Below are positions 7,743-15,974 of a DNA stretch of 38,922 bases, piece after piece (position 1 is the first letter of the stretch; the number at the start of each line of letters is the position of its first letter). The notes under the pieces are model-generated. The model worked only from the letters and a program-made list of their open reading frames with translations, did no database searches and was not told the DNA's origin. Made by a program: the position numbers and the translations under genes. The stretch lies in contig DAOTWP010000144.1 of NCBI GenBank assembly GCA_034435675.1, positions 1 to 38,922 on the forward strand, given 5' to 3'. This DNA comes from DAOTWP01 sp034435675 (lineage in GTDB: Bacteria > Chloroflexota > Anaerolineae > Aggregatilineales > Phototrophicaceae).

Positions 7743-8117
7743 CTAGAACTTCAGCCCAGCCTCGCGTGCGCCTTCTGCCAGCGCCGCGACGCGCCCCTGA
7801 TATCTGAACCCGCCACGATCAAAGACGACCGAGCTGATGCCGGCATTTTTAGCACGTTCTGCCAGAATTTTTCCGACAATCCGCGCCGCGTCTTGCTTGC
7901 TTTTGCCCTCGACCTGCGGGGCAACCTCGCGGTCAATCGTGGATGCCGACACCAGTGTTTTGCCTGCGGTGTCGTCAATGACCTGTGCGTAGATGTTGGT
8001 GAGGCTGCGGAACACGTTCAGACGTGGGCACTCCGCTGTGCCTGCGACGCGCGCGCGAATGCGTACCTGGCGGCGCTTGCGTGCCTGATATTTCCTTTTA
8101 CCTTTAAGATCTGCCAT
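7743..8117 (-). CDS. rplR: 50S ribosomal protein L18
   Basis: L18 binds 5S rRNA in the central protuberance. The 124-residue product has a basic N-terminus (KRKYQARKRRQVRIRARVAG), RLNVFRSLTNIYAQVIDDTAGKTLVSAST, and FDRGGFRYQGRVAALAEGAREAGL, which is the C-terminal family signature. It lies 15 bases from the rpsE start. Confidence 0.97.
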   Translation of the reverse strand: MADLKGKRKYQARKRRQVRIRARVAGTAECPRLNVFRSLTNIYAQVIDDTAGKTLVSASTIDREVAPQVEGKSKQDAARIVGKILAERAKNAGISSVVFDRGGFRYQGRVAALAEGAREAGLKF

Positions 8118-8131
8118 AGCCCACGTTCACC

Positions 8132-8698
8132 TTACTTCTTGCCCTTGCCACCGGTCTTGCCTGCTTTACCGGCTTTGCGGATGATGACCTCATCGCTGTA
8201 GCGCACACCCTTGCCCAGATAGGGTTCCGGGGGACGCAGCTCGCGGATATTCGCGGCGATCTGCCCGACGACCTGTTTGTCAATGCCGTCAATGTGAATG
8301 GTCTGCCCGCGCGATTCCTTTGGCACGTCAAAGGAGACATTCTGCGGCGGCTGGATCACAATCTCGTGCGAATAGCCCAGTTTGAGCACCAGGTCGTTAC
8401 CGCGCAGCGCCGCCTGATAGCCGACCCCTTCGATTAACAGCGTGCGGCGGAAACCTTTGGAGACGCCTTCGACCATATTGCTGACCAGTGCGCGCGTCAG
8501 CCCATGCAGGGCGCGCACCAGCGCTTCGTCGTTCGGGCGTTCCACCAGCAGCTTGCCGTCTTCCTGTTTGACGCTGATATTGGGGTGAACCGACAGCGCC
8601 AGCTCACCCTTTGCGCCTTTCACCTTGATTTCCTGACCATCAATGCTGACCGAAACCTTATCCGGCAGCGTGATGGGTTTTTTGCCAATACGTGACAT
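8132..8698 (-). CDS. rplF: 50S ribosomal protein L6
   Basis: L6 lies near the L7/L12 stalk base and the factor-binding site. It opens MSRIGKKPITLPDKVSVSIDGQ and has two similar domains, the second with GYSHEIVI and the signature PEPYLGKGVRYSDEVIIRKAGK. The 188 residues include a short Lys/Gly-rich tail (GKAGKTGGKGKK) beyond the usual end. Confidence 0.97.
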   Translation of the reverse strand: MSRIGKKPITLPDKVSVSIDGQEIKVKGAKGELALSVHPNISVKQEDGKLLVERPNDEALVRALHGLTRALVSNMVEGVSKGFRRTLLIEGVGYQAALRGNDLVLKLGYSHEIVIQPPQNVSFDVPKESRGQTIHIDGIDKQVVGQIAANIRELRPPEPYLGKGVRYSDEVIIRKAGKAGKTGGKGKK

Positions 8699-8710
8699 CG
8701 CTTCTACTCC

Positions 8711-9118
8711 TTACCAGACGTAGCAGAGCACTTCGCCGCCCACACGTTCACGGCGTGCCTGCTGCGCGGTCATCACACCCTTGGGCGTGGTCAGGATCGC
8801 AATGCCTGTGCCACTGAGTACCACCGGCAGTTCACGCCGGTTGCGGTAGACCCGCCGCCCCGGTTTGCTGACCCGTTCGATATTGGTGATCACCGGACGG
8901 CGATCACGGCGGGAACCGTGATACTTCAGTGTGATATGAATGAACGGTACAGGCGTTTCTTCGCCAACAGTGAAACTTTCAATATAACCTTCATCCTGAA
9001 GGATGCGGGCAATTTCCAGTTTGATTTTGGACTTCGGCACATCCACTGTTGGTTTACCTGCCATCAGCGCGTTGCGAATGCGCGCCAGCATATCTGCGAT
9101 CGGATCGCTTGTGGACAT
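8711..9118 (-). CDS. rpsH: 30S ribosomal protein S8
   Basis: S8 binds 16S rRNA helix 21 and, in many bacteria, represses the spc operon. It starts STSDPIADMLARIRNALMAGK and ends with the signature GTGIAILTTPKGVMTAQQARRERVGGEVLCYVW. Length is 135. It follows rpsN by about 15 bases. Confidence 0.97.
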   Translation of the reverse strand: MSTSDPIADMLARIRNALMAGKPTVDVPKSKIKLEIARILQDEGYIESFTVGEETPVPFIHITLKYHGSRRDRRPVITNIERVSKPGRRVYRNRRELPVVLSGTGIAILTTPKGVMTAQQARRERVGGEVLCYVW

Positions 9119-9133
9119 TGTGGATGTTACCTC

Positions 9134-9316
9134 CTACCAGCTTGATTTTGTAACGCCGGGGAGCTGCCCCTGAAGCGCCATTTCCCGCAGGCAGATTCGG
9201 CACAGCCCGAAACGGCGATAGTAGCCGCGCGGACGCCCGCAGCGCGTGCAGCGATTGCGGACCTGAACCTTATATTTGCGGTTTGATTCGCGTGCCACCA
9301 TGGATTTTTTTGCCAT
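9134..9316 (-). CDS. rpsN: 30S ribosomal protein S14, zinc-binding short form
   Basis: This is the type Z S14 of 60 residues: MAKKSMVARESNRKYKVQVR, then the C-x2-C and C-x2-C ligands in CTRCGRPRGYYRRFGLCRIC, ending MALQGQLPGVTKSSW. S14 helps assemble the small-subunit head. All four zinc cysteines are present, so this is the zinc-dependent form. Position between rplE and rpsH is standard. Confidence 0.97.
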   Translation of the reverse strand: MAKKSMVARESNRKYKVQVRNRCTRCGRPRGYYRRFGLCRICLREMALQGQLPGVTKSSW

Positions 9317-9328
9317 GTGTTTCTCACC

Positions 9329-9877
9329 CTAGTTCTCACGGAAGGGCATTCCGAGCAGTTTCAACAGCCGACGCCCTTCCTCGTCTGTCTGTGCGGTTGT
9401 GACAATGGTGATTTCCATACCACGCACTTTGTCAATTTTGTCGAACTGGATTTCCGGGAAGACGATCTGTTCGCGCAGCCCGATGGTGTAATTACCACGC
9501 CCATCGAACGTGTACGGCGAGACGCCCCGGAAGTCCCTGATGCGTGGCAGTGCAACATTGATCAGCCGGTCCAGCAGCGCCCACATGCGTTCACCCCGCA
9601 GGGTAACTTTGACGCCAATGGCACGCCCTTCACGCAGCTTGAACGTCGCGATACTCTTCTTCGCGCGGGTGACTACTGGCTGCTGCCCGGTAATCATGCG
9701 CAGGTCTTCAACCGCACCATCCAGCGTTTTGGGGTCATCCACTGCTTCACCAGCGCCGATATTCACCACAACCTTGATGATTCGCGGCGCGCGCATCACA
9801 TTGTCGTAGCTGAATTCCTGGATCAGCGCTGGCACTACGTCTTCCCGGTAGCGGGTTTCTAAGATGTTCTTGTGCAT
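9329..9877 (-). CDS. rplE: 50S ribosomal protein L5
   Basis: L5 binds 5S rRNA and contacts the P-site tRNA. The 182-residue product shows APRIIKVVVNIGAGEAVDDPK, the signature ITGQQPVVTRAKKSIATFKLREG, and VTLRGERMWALLDRLINVALPRIRDFRG. It ends LLKLLGMPFREN. It follows rplX by 17 bases. Confidence 0.97.
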   Translation of the reverse strand: MHKNILETRYREDVVPALIQEFSYDNVMRAPRIIKVVVNIGAGEAVDDPKTLDGAVEDLRMITGQQPVVTRAKKSIATFKLREGRAIGVKVTLRGERMWALLDRLINVALPRIRDFRGVSPYTFDGRGNYTIGLREQIVFPEIQFDKIDKVRGMEITIVTTAQTDEEGRRLLKLLGMPFREN

Positions 9878-9894
9878 GTTAAACGCGCTCCAGC

Positions 9895-10218
9895 CTATTC
9901 AAACTCGGCATTGCACTTCTTGCAGACCCGCACTTTTTTGCCGTCTTCGTGGATACGGAAGCCGACGCGCGTGGCTTTATCGCAAGTTGGGCAGACCAGC
10001 ATGACGTTCGAGATGTGCAGCGGTGCGTTGAACGGGAGGATCTGGGCAGGCACCTGCTGCCGTCCTGCCTGGCGCGCCCGTTGGTGACGTTTCATCACGT
10101 TCACGCCGTTGACCACAACACGGTCTTTCCTGGTCAGCACGGTCAGCACTTCGCCACGTTCGCCCAGGTCTTTCCCCGCAGTGATTTCGACGGTGTCACC
10201 TTTTTTGATCTTCTGCAT
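9895..10218 (-). CDS. rplX: 50S ribosomal protein L24
   Basis: L24 initiates assembly of the large subunit. It has the KOW motif near the N-terminus (KKGDTVEITAGKDLGERGEVLTVLTRKDRVVVNGVNV) and a C-terminal pair of Cys motifs (CPTCDKATRVGFRIHEDGKKVRVCKKC) that can bind zinc. Length is 107, normal for the family. It starts 11 bases after rplN. Confidence 0.97.
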   Translation of the reverse strand: MQKIKKGDTVEITAGKDLGERGEVLTVLTRKDRVVVNGVNVMKRHQRARQAGRQQVPAQILPFNAPLHISNVMLVCPTCDKATRVGFRIHEDGKKVRVCKKCNAEFE

Positions 10219-10229
10219 GATTACTTCTC

Positions 10230-10601
10230 CTACAGCGTTTCCGGGGCAAGCGACACGATCTTCATGAAGCCCTTGTCGCGCAGTTCACGTGCCACCGGAC
10301 CGAACACGCGGGTTCCCTTCGGGTTGGTCAGGTCGTCCGCCAGAATCACCGCCGCGTTATCGTCGAACTTGATGTATGAGCCATCTTCACGGCGGTATTC
10401 CTTGGCAGTGCGCACAATGACCGCCCGGACAACTTCGCTTTTCTTGATGTTGCCCTGTGTCGCCGCAGATTTTACGGCGGCAACCACGATGTCGCCTACG
10501 CGCCCGTAGCGTCGGCGCGAGCCACCGAGTACGCGGATGACCAGGATTTCCTGTGCGCCGCTGTTATCAGCTACTTTGAGACGAGACTCGGTCTGGATCA
10601 T
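10230..10601 (-). CDS. rplN: 50S ribosomal protein L14
   Basis: L14 takes part in inter-subunit bridges B5 and B8. The 123-residue product has MIQTESRLKVADNSGAQEIL, VKSAATQGNIKKSEVVRAVIVRTAKEYRREDGSYIKFDDNAAVI and TRVFGPVARELRDKGFMKIVSLAPETL, all canonical. Its ATG overlaps the rpsQ stop by four bases (ATGA), which indicates coupled translation. Confidence 0.98.
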   Translation of the reverse strand: MIQTESRLKVADNSGAQEILVIRVLGGSRRRYGRVGDIVVAAVKSAATQGNIKKSEVVRAVIVRTAKEYRREDGSYIKFDDNAAVILADDLTNPKGTRVFGPVARELRDKGFMKIVSLAPETL

Positions 10602-10888
10602 TGCTGCTCTGTCCCTTCTACCATGCTCCCGTCTTCATGCGCGGGCACTTGCAGCACTTTTTCCACCACCCAGCGTTTGTGCCGGCTGATCGGTTTGCTT
10701 TCGACGACCTGCACAAGGGCGCCTTCCGGGATAGCATTGCTTTCGTCGTGCGCCATCAGCCGCTTCATTTCGCGCACGACCTTCTTGTACACGCGGTGGA
10801 GCTTGCGGCGTTCGAGCTGCACCACTACCGTCTTCTGCATTTTATTGCTGACCACAGTTCCGATCAGCCGGCGGCGATTGTTAGGCAT
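10598..10888 (-). CDS. rpsQ: 30S ribosomal protein S17
   Basis: S17 binds the 5' domain of 16S rRNA. The chosen start gives MPNNRRRLIGTVVSNKMQKTVVVQLERRK, with the OB-fold signature EGALVQVVESKPISRHKRWVVEKVL. An ATG at 10921 would add 11 residues that lie within rpmC and are unlikely. The start overlaps the end of rpmC by eight bases. The 96 residues include a short acidic C-terminal tail. Confidence 0.96.
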   Translation of the reverse strand: MPNNRRRLIGTVVSNKMQKTVVVQLERRKLHRVYKKVVREMKRLMAHDESNAIPEGALVQVVESKPISRHKRWVVEKVLQVPAHEDGSMVEGTEQQ

Positions 10889-11114
10889 CGGTGCTTTCCT
10901 CCCTGGCAATCTGTGCCGCAATCTGGCGCTCGCGCAGGACCATCTTGATCCGGGCGATTTCGCGCCGGGCGTAGCGCATCACGTTCATGTCTTCCAACTG
11001 CCCGGAGGCTTTCTGGAAGCGCAGATTAAAGAACGCTTCTTTCTTGTCTTCCAGCAGGTCCACAAGTTCCTGCGCTTCCATTGTGCGCAGCTCACGTATA
11101 TCAGTCTTCGTCAT
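10881..11114 (-). CDS. rpmC: 50S ribosomal protein L29
   Basis: L29 lies at the exit tunnel near the SRP and trigger factor docking site. The 77-residue product has the two-helix hairpin pattern: MTKTDIRELRTMEAQELVDLLEDKKEAFFNLRFQKASGQLED, then RYARREIARIKMVLRER. It overlaps both its neighbours, by 14 bases with rplP and 8 with rpsQ, so this block is tightly coupled. Confidence 0.97.
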   Translation of the reverse strand: MTKTDIRELRTMEAQELVDLLEDKKEAFFNLRFQKASGQLEDMNVMRYARREIARIKMVLRERQIAAQIAREESTDA

Positions 11115-11547
11115 AGCTCACCTCCACACCAGAGATCGGGTCAATCCGTTTGACGATCTTGGTCTGGATCGGCAGCTTGTGTCCTGCCAACCGCAGCGCT
11201 TCACGGGCGGTTGCTTCGTCAATCCCGCCCATTTCAAACAGGATGCGACCAGGGCGGATCACGGCTGCCCAGTATTCAACAGCGCCTTTCCCTTTACCCA
11301 TGCGGGTTTCCGCAGGTTTTTTGGTGATCGGTTTGTCCGGGAACACGCGGATCCAGATTTTGCCGCGACGCTTGATATAGCGCACCATTGCGCGGCGGGC
11401 GGCTTCGATCTGACGGCTGCTGAGCCACACCGGCTCCATTGCCTGCAATCCGTATTCCCCGAAAACCACCGCGTTCCCGCGCTGCGCCTTGCCTCTCATG
11501 CGCCCGCGCATTTGTTTACGGTACTTTACACGCTTTGGCATTAACAT
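11101..11547 (-). CDS. rplP: 50S ribosomal protein L16
   Basis: L16 shapes the A-site tRNA region of the peptidyl-transferase centre. The product begins MLMPKRVKYRKQMRGRM, exactly the family N-terminus, and GAGGAG lies nine bases before this ATG. It has GLQAMEPVWLSSRQIEAARRAM, RGKIWIRVFPDKPITKKPAETRMGKGKG and GRILFEMGGI. Length 148 is normal. Confidence 0.98.
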   Translation of the reverse strand: MLMPKRVKYRKQMRGRMRGKAQRGNAVVFGEYGLQAMEPVWLSSRQIEAARRAMVRYIKRRGKIWIRVFPDKPITKKPAETRMGKGKGAVEYWAAVIRPGRILFEMGGIDEATAREALRLAGHKLPIQTKIVKRIDPISGVEVSYDED

Positions 11548-11579
11548 TGCCGCTAACTCCTCATTCTGCCGGGCACACT

Positions 11580-12254
11580 TTACGGACTGACGTAGACGTC
11601 CGACTTCTGCTCGGGCTTCTTTTCCTCTGCGAGTACGTCGCCGCGATAGACCCAGACCTTGATGCCGATCCGTCCATACGTAGTCAGCGCTTCGGCAGTG
11701 CCATAGTCCACATTCGCCCGCAGAGTGTTGCGCGGAATACGTCCCTCGCTCATCCAGTCACGGCGTGCCATGTCCGCTCCCGCCAGACGCCCGGTGACCT
11801 CGATCCGGATGCCCAGCGCGCCCTGGCGCATTGCTTGGCTGATCGCGCGCTTGATGGCGCGACTGTGACCGATTCGGCGTTCCAACTGCCCGGCGATGTT
11901 CTCAGCGATCAGGATTGAATCCAGGTCTGGCTTCTGAATTTCCTGAACTTCGACCTTGACCTTCTTGCCGGTTTTGGTTTCAAGCTTCTCGCGCAGTTCC
12001 TTCACGGCTTCACCTTTGCGCCCGATGATGATGCCGGGGCGCGCGGTGTGAATGTTTACCGTGACCTGGTTCAGTTCGCGCTCAATTTCGATGCGCGAAA
12101 CGCCCGCACGTTCGGTGTTGTGCTTGATATAGTGGCGAATCCAGCGGTCTTCCTTGAGGAGTTCGACATAGCGGTCGCCCTCGGCATACCAGCGGGAATC
12201 CCAGTCACGGTTGACTTTTAAGCGAAACCCAATCGGGTTAATCTTGCGACCCAT
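11580..12254 (-). CDS. rpsC: 30S ribosomal protein S3
   Basis: S3 forms part of the mRNA entry pore and helicase. It begins MGRKINPIGFRLKVNRDWDSRWYA, has the KH-domain GXXG loop in GIIIGRKGEAVKELREKL, and the C-terminal domain (GALGIRIEVTGRLAGADMARRDW, DYGTAEALTTYGRIGIKVWVYRG). The 224 residues are of usual length. It starts three bases after the rplV stop. Confidence 0.98.
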   Translation of the reverse strand: MGRKINPIGFRLKVNRDWDSRWYAEGDRYVELLKEDRWIRHYIKHNTERAGVSRIEIERELNQVTVNIHTARPGIIIGRKGEAVKELREKLETKTGKKVKVEVQEIQKPDLDSILIAENIAGQLERRIGHSRAIKRAISQAMRQGALGIRIEVTGRLAGADMARRDWMSEGRIPRNTLRANVDYGTAEALTTYGRIGIKVWVYRGDVLAEEKKPEQKSDVYVSP

Positions 12255-12257
12255 TGC

Positions 12258-12599
12258 TTACTCTTCCCCCTGCTCTGCCAGGACGACCGTCAGATGCGAA
12301 GTCCGCTTCACACGCGGTTTGTAACGTCCGCGCGCGCCTGCCTTATAACGCTTCAGGCGCGGACCTTCGTCTGCCCAGATTTCGGACACGATCATCACAT
12401 CTGGGTTGAGGTCGAAGTTGTTTCTTGCATTGGCGATTGCCGACGCAAGTGTTTTGCTGATAATCCCCGCACCTTTGTGCGGCATAAACTCTAGGACGGT
12501 CATTGCCTGCTGGGCAGGCATGCCGCGCACCTTGTCGCACACCAGACGCAGTTTCTGGGGCGAAATGCTGTTGTAACGACCGATTGCACGCACTTTCAT
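12258..12599 (-). CDS. rplV: 50S ribosomal protein L22
   Basis: L22 lines the exit tunnel and contributes to its constriction. The 113-residue product has ISPQKLRLVCDKVRGMPAQQAMTVLEFMPHKGAGIISKTLASAIANARNN and the loop with GPRLKRYKAGARGRYKPRVKRTSHLTVVL, the family signature. It lies between rpsS and rpsC in canonical order. Confidence 0.98.
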   Translation of the reverse strand: MKVRAIGRYNSISPQKLRLVCDKVRGMPAQQAMTVLEFMPHKGAGIISKTLASAIANARNNFDLNPDVMIVSEIWADEGPRLKRYKAGARGRYKPRVKRTSHLTVVLAEQGEE

Positions 12600-12614
12600 G
12601 ATGGCATCCTCGCG

Positions 12615-12890
12615 TTATTTCTTCTTTTTCTTTTCGACCAGATGCCCGCGATAAGTGCGCGTGGGCGCAAATTCTCCCAGTTTGTGACCGACCATGTTTT
12701 CGGTTACATAGATCGGCACATGCCGGCGACCATCGTGAACCGCGATTGTATGGCCCACCATCTGTGGGAAGATCGTACTGGCGCGACTCCAGGTGCGGAT
12801 CACGACCTTTTTGTTATCTTCGTTCAAGCGCTCAACTTTCTTGAGCAGCCCGGGGTCTATGAATGGACCCTTTTTTAGTGAACGCGACAT
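12615..12890 (-). CDS. rpsS: 30S ribosomal protein S19
   Basis: S19 forms part of the small-subunit head with S13. The 91-residue product starts MSRSLKKGPFIDPGLLKKVE and contains RTWSRASTIFPQMVGHTIAVHDGRRHVPIYVTENMVGHKLGEFAPTRTYRGH, with a Lys tail of six residues. Length is normal. Confidence 0.98.
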   Translation of the reverse strand: MSRSLKKGPFIDPGLLKKVERLNEDNKKVVIRTWSRASTIFPQMVGHTIAVHDGRRHVPIYVTENMVGHKLGEFAPTRTYRGHLVEKKKKK

Positions 12891-12922
12891 AGCCTGTTAT
12901 CCTCAATCAATTCTTGCTGCGC

Positions 12923-13756
12923 TTAGCGCCGCTTGCCGCGCCGCCGCACAATGAATCCCTGTGTGCGCTTGTTGTTGCGGGTGCGCTTGCCCAGCGCGGG
13001 TTTACCCCAGGGAGTCTTCGGTCCGGGCATCCCGATACCGGAACGTCCTTCACCACCACCATGGGGATGACTGCGCGGGTCCTGCGCCGTACCGCGCACC
13101 GCCGGGCGCCAGCCCAGCCAGCGCGAACGCCCTGCCTTGCCGAACTTGACATTGCCATGATCGGTATTGCCGACCTGCCCGATAGTTGCCATGCAGTTTT
13201 CGTGGATCAACCGCACCTCGCCGCTGGGCAAGCGCACCTGCGCGTAAACGCCTTCTTTAGCGATCAACTGCGCTGAAGTCCCTGCGGAGCGGGCAATCTG
13301 CCCACCCTTGCCGGGTTGCAGTTCGATGTTATGAATCATCGTCCCGACCGGGATATCGCGGATCATGATCGCGTTTCCGGGGCGCAGCACCGCCATTTCG
13401 CCGTTGCCGATGGTATCGCCCACCGTCAAGCCCAGCGGGGCAATGATGTAGCGCTTTTCGCCGTCTTCATACTGCACTAACGCGATGCGTGCCGAGCGAT
13501 TCGGGTCGTATTCAATGGCGATCACTTCGGCGCGGCTGTCGAACTTGTTGCGCTTGAAGTCAATGATGCGGTAGCGGCGTTTGTGACCACCGCCACGATG
13601 CCGCACAGTCACCCGCCCGGTGTTGTTGCGCCCGGCGCGTTTGCGCAGCGGTTCGGTCAGCGTGCGCTCCGGTTTCGACTTTGTGATTTCCTCAAAACTG
13701 TGCCCTGTCATCCCTCGGCGACCCGCCGAGGTGGGCTTATAAACCTTGACCGGCAT
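12923..13756 (-). CDS. rplB: 50S ribosomal protein L2
   Basis: L2 is a core protein required for peptidyl-transferase assembly. It opens MPVKVYKPTSAGRRGMTGHSFEEITKSKPERTL, carries the histidine-containing RGGGHKRRYRIIDFKR segment, and the functional signature HPHGGGEGRSG near the C-terminus. It ends GFIVRRRGKRR. Length 277 is standard. Confidence 0.98.
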   Translation of the reverse strand: MPVKVYKPTSAGRRGMTGHSFEEITKSKPERTLTEPLRKRAGRNNTGRVTVRHRGGGHKRRYRIIDFKRNKFDSRAEVIAIEYDPNRSARIALVQYEDGEKRYIIAPLGLTVGDTIGNGEMAVLRPGNAIMIRDIPVGTMIHNIELQPGKGGQIARSAGTSAQLIAKEGVYAQVRLPSGEVRLIHENCMATIGQVGNTDHGNVKFGKAGRSRWLGWRPAVRGTAQDPRSHPHGGGEGRSGIGMPGPKTPWGKPALGKRTRNNKRTQGFIVRRRGKRR

Positions 13757-13771
13757 GCTATTTCACCTTCT

Positions 13772-14065
13772 CTACACGTCGAACAGCTTGATTTCGTCAC
13801 CCGGTGCGAGGGTGACAATCGCCTTCTTCCACTGCCGACGGCGAATGTAGCTTTTGCGACCCCGCATACCATGCTTGGCGGGCATCACCATCGTGCGCAC
13901 ATTGGTGACTTCCACGTTAAAGATAATCTCTATGGCTTCACGAACCTGAATCTTGTTTGCACGTGGATCAACCTCAAAGACATACTGGTTGAGGTCACTC
14001 GACATGAGGTTCGACTTTTCCGTAATCACCGGACGGCGAAGCACGTCGTAAATGTGCAGCTCCAT
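13772..14065 (-). CDS. rplW: 50S ribosomal protein L23
   Basis: L23 is a docking site for trigger factor and SRP at the exit tunnel. The 97-residue product is MELHIYDVLRRPVITEKSNLM, with VDPRANKIQVREAIEIIFNVEVTNVRTM and GRKSYIRRRQWKKAIVTL. The start at 14065 follows the rplD stop by one base, and a GGGAGA sequence precedes it. A longer version starting at 14128 would lie inside rplD and is rejected. Confidence 0.96.
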   Translation of the reverse strand: MELHIYDVLRRPVITEKSNLMSSDLNQYVFEVDPRANKIQVREAIEIIFNVEVTNVRTMVMPAKHGMRGRKSYIRRRQWKKAIVTLAPGDEIKLFDV

Positions 14066-14066
14066 C

Positions 14067-14699
14067 TTAGTTTTCTCCCTTGCCCCAGATACGCTTGATG
14101 ACATCCAGCGCGTCCAGCGGCACGACAACTTTGTCGTATTGCAGCAGATCGCGGATATTCAGGTAGCTTGCGAGCAGTGCCTTTGCTTTCGGCAGATTGC
14201 TGACACTGCGGGCGACACCTTCGTTGCGCTCTGCCATCAGCACCAGCGCCGATGTTCCACCGGTGATGCGTTCGAGCAGCGCCAGCATGTCTTTCGTCCG
14301 TGGTGCACTCAGATTCAGGCTGTCCACAAAGACAAGCTGCTGGTCACGGGCGAGTGCGCTCAGGGCGCTGCGAATCGCGGCGCGGCGCATCTTTTTGGGC
14401 ATGTGCTTGGTGTATTTGCGCGGCTGCGGACCATGCACCGTACCGCCGCCCACAAAAATTGGTGCCTTGCGCGAACCATGCCGCGCGCGCCCCGTGCCTT
14501 TCTGGCGATAAATCTTGCGCGTGCTGTAGGCAACTTCTGCGCGCGTTTTGGTTTTGTGCGTCCCCAAACGGGCGTTCGCCATTTGCAGGACGAACAACTC
14601 ATGCATTAAGCCCGTGTTGATTTTCGCTTCAAAAATATCCACAGGCAGCGCAATGGTCTTCACCTGCTGCCCTTGTGTGTTTAGAACTGGTACTTCCAT
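14067..14699 (-). CDS. rplD: 50S ribosomal protein L4
   Basis: L4 lines the exit tunnel and in many bacteria represses the S10 operon. The 210-residue product shows MEVPVLNTQGQQVKTIALPVDIF, the tunnel loop region YRQKGTGRARHGSRKAPIFVGGGTVHGPQPR, and VVPLDALDVIKRIWG near the end. It lies between rplC and rplW. Confidence 0.97.
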   Translation of the reverse strand: MEVPVLNTQGQQVKTIALPVDIFEAKINTGLMHELFVLQMANARLGTHKTKTRAEVAYSTRKIYRQKGTGRARHGSRKAPIFVGGGTVHGPQPRKYTKHMPKKMRRAAIRSALSALARDQQLVFVDSLNLSAPRTKDMLALLERITGGTSALVLMAERNEGVARSVSNLPKAKALLASYLNIRDLLQYDKVVVPLDALDVIKRIWGKGEN

Positions 14700-14733
14700 G
14701 ATGCTCCTGCCTCCGTCTCACTCACCGGTTGTA

Positions 14734-15369
14734 CTAGCGGCGAGGGCGCGCCGGTTTAATGACCACAATGCCGTCTTTCGCGCCGGGAACAGACCCTCTG
14801 ACGGCGAGCAGGTTGCGCTCCGGGTCAACAACGACCACTTCGAGATTCTCAATGGTCACGCGCTCATTACCGGAGTGCCCCGCCATACGCTGCCCTTTCA
14901 AGGTTTTGCCGGGTGTCATACGCATACCGACTGAACCGGGGGCGCGTTCACGGTCCGACTGACCGTGTGTCTTCGGCTGGCGATGGAAGTGGTGCCGCTT
15001 GATTGTGCCGGTGAAACCCCGCCCTTTGCTGGTGCCGATCACATCCACACGTTCACCTTTGGTGAAGACATCGCAGCGGATTTCCTGTCCTTCCTGCAGT
15101 TCTACCCCGCCGTCCTTCACGCGGAATTCGCGCAGGTAGCGCAGAGCAGGTAGATTGTTGCGACGCAGATGCCCAAGCTGTCCCTGGGTCAAACGCTGCG
15201 GCTTGGTTTCGCCATAGCCCAACTGCACCGCGAGATAGCCATCACGCTCGGCAGTGCGCACCTGGGTGACATAGCATGGACCAGCCTGAATAACGGTCAC
15301 GGGGATGACGTTGCCGTTATCATCGAAAATCTGGGTCATGCCAACTTTTTTACCGATAATACCCTTCAT
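14734..15369 (-). CDS. rplC: 50S ribosomal protein L3
   Basis: L3 is an early-assembling protein close to the peptidyl-transferase centre. It begins MKGIIGKKVGMTQIFDDNGNVIPVTVIQAGPC and has the extension signature KGRGFTGTIKRHHFHRQPKTHGQSDRERAPGSVGMRMTPGKTLKGQRMAGH. Length is 211. It is separated from rpsJ by an unusually long gap of 148 bases. Confidence 0.98.
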   Translation of the reverse strand: MKGIIGKKVGMTQIFDDNGNVIPVTVIQAGPCYVTQVRTAERDGYLAVQLGYGETKPQRLTQGQLGHLRRNNLPALRYLREFRVKDGGVELQEGQEIRCDVFTKGERVDVIGTSKGRGFTGTIKRHHFHRQPKTHGQSDRERAPGSVGMRMTPGKTLKGQRMAGHSGNERVTIENLEVVVVDPERNLLAVRGSVPGAKDGIVVIKPARPRR

Positions 15370-15489
15370 AACCGTTTGCCTCCGGGGAGTTCTTTGTGCT
15401 CCCCCACACGTCCTGTTTTGCGCAGCGGCAGTCGGGCAGGTTATTGCCGTGTCGGCTGCTTGCGCGTTATGTTGGGCTGTCGCGCGTTA

Positions 15490-15505
15490 CGTGGGCACGC
15501 CCACG
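15490..15505 (-). other. 16-bp perfect palindrome after rpsJ
   Basis: CGTGGGC-AC-GCCCACG lies 12 bases downstream of the rpsJ stop in the rpsJ-rplC gap. A second stem (GGGGAG/CTCCCC) lies just before the rplC Shine-Dalgarno. No U-run follows the palindrome, so it is not a classical terminator. It could stabilise the rpsJ 3' end or act in the long rplC leader. Confidence 0.45.
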
Positions 15506-15517
15506 ACGGCTGAAAGC

Positions 15518-15829
15518 CTAGATTTTGATTTCAATATCAACCCCGGCGGGCAGTTGCAGGCGCATCAGGGTATCAATCGTCTTGCTGTCCGGGTCGAGCA
15601 CATCAATCAGGCGCTTGTGGGTTCTGATCTCGAAATGCTCCTGCGAGTCTTTGTCAATGAACGGCGAACGGCGCACCGTGAAACGTTCAATGCGGGTGGG
15701 CAGCGGCACAGGACCAACTACGCGCGCGCCGGTGCGCTCCGCTGTCTCGACAATCCGCTGGGCAGACTGATCCAGAACGCGATGATCATATGCTTTCAGC
15801 CGGATGCGAATCTTGTTTTTGGCAACCAT
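15518..15829 (-). CDS. rpsJ: 30S ribosomal protein S10
   Basis: S10 is a head protein that also acts with NusB in antitermination. The 103-residue product is MVAKNKIRIRLKAYDHRVLDQ, followed by VGPVPLPTRIERFTVRRSPFIDKDSQEHFEIRTHKRLIDVLDP, which is the family signature. An ATG at 15943 would add 38 residues through the tuf terminator hairpin and is rejected. A GGAGG sequence lies upstream of the chosen start. It heads the S10 block. Confidence 0.96.
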   Translation of the reverse strand: MVAKNKIRIRLKAYDHRVLDQSAQRIVETAERTGARVVGPVPLPTRIERFTVRRSPFIDKDSQEHFEIRTHKRLIDVLDPDSKTIDTLMRLQLPAGVDIEIKI

Positions 15830-15904
15830 TGTTCTTGTCCTCCAGGTCAGGTCGTGTTGACCTTGACACCCTCTGCTGACTTGCCCCCTTCCCTGAAGGG
15901 TGGG

Positions 15905-15945
15905 TAAAAGATGCCGGGCGGCTTTCTCTGCGCCTCCCGGCATCT
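15905..15945 (-). terminator. Rho-independent terminator-like hairpin after tuf
   Basis: On the minus strand a 13-base stem with one mismatch (AGATGCCGGGAGG against CCGCCCGGCATCT) encloses an 11-base loop and is followed by TTTT. It begins about 30 bases after the tuf stop. It should end or attenuate str-operon transcription before rpsJ. No clear promoter for rpsJ was seen between it and the gene, so read-through probably feeds the S10 block. Confidence 0.7.
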
Positions 15946-15974
15946 CAGTCAGTCAGTTTTGCGGTGTTGACGCG

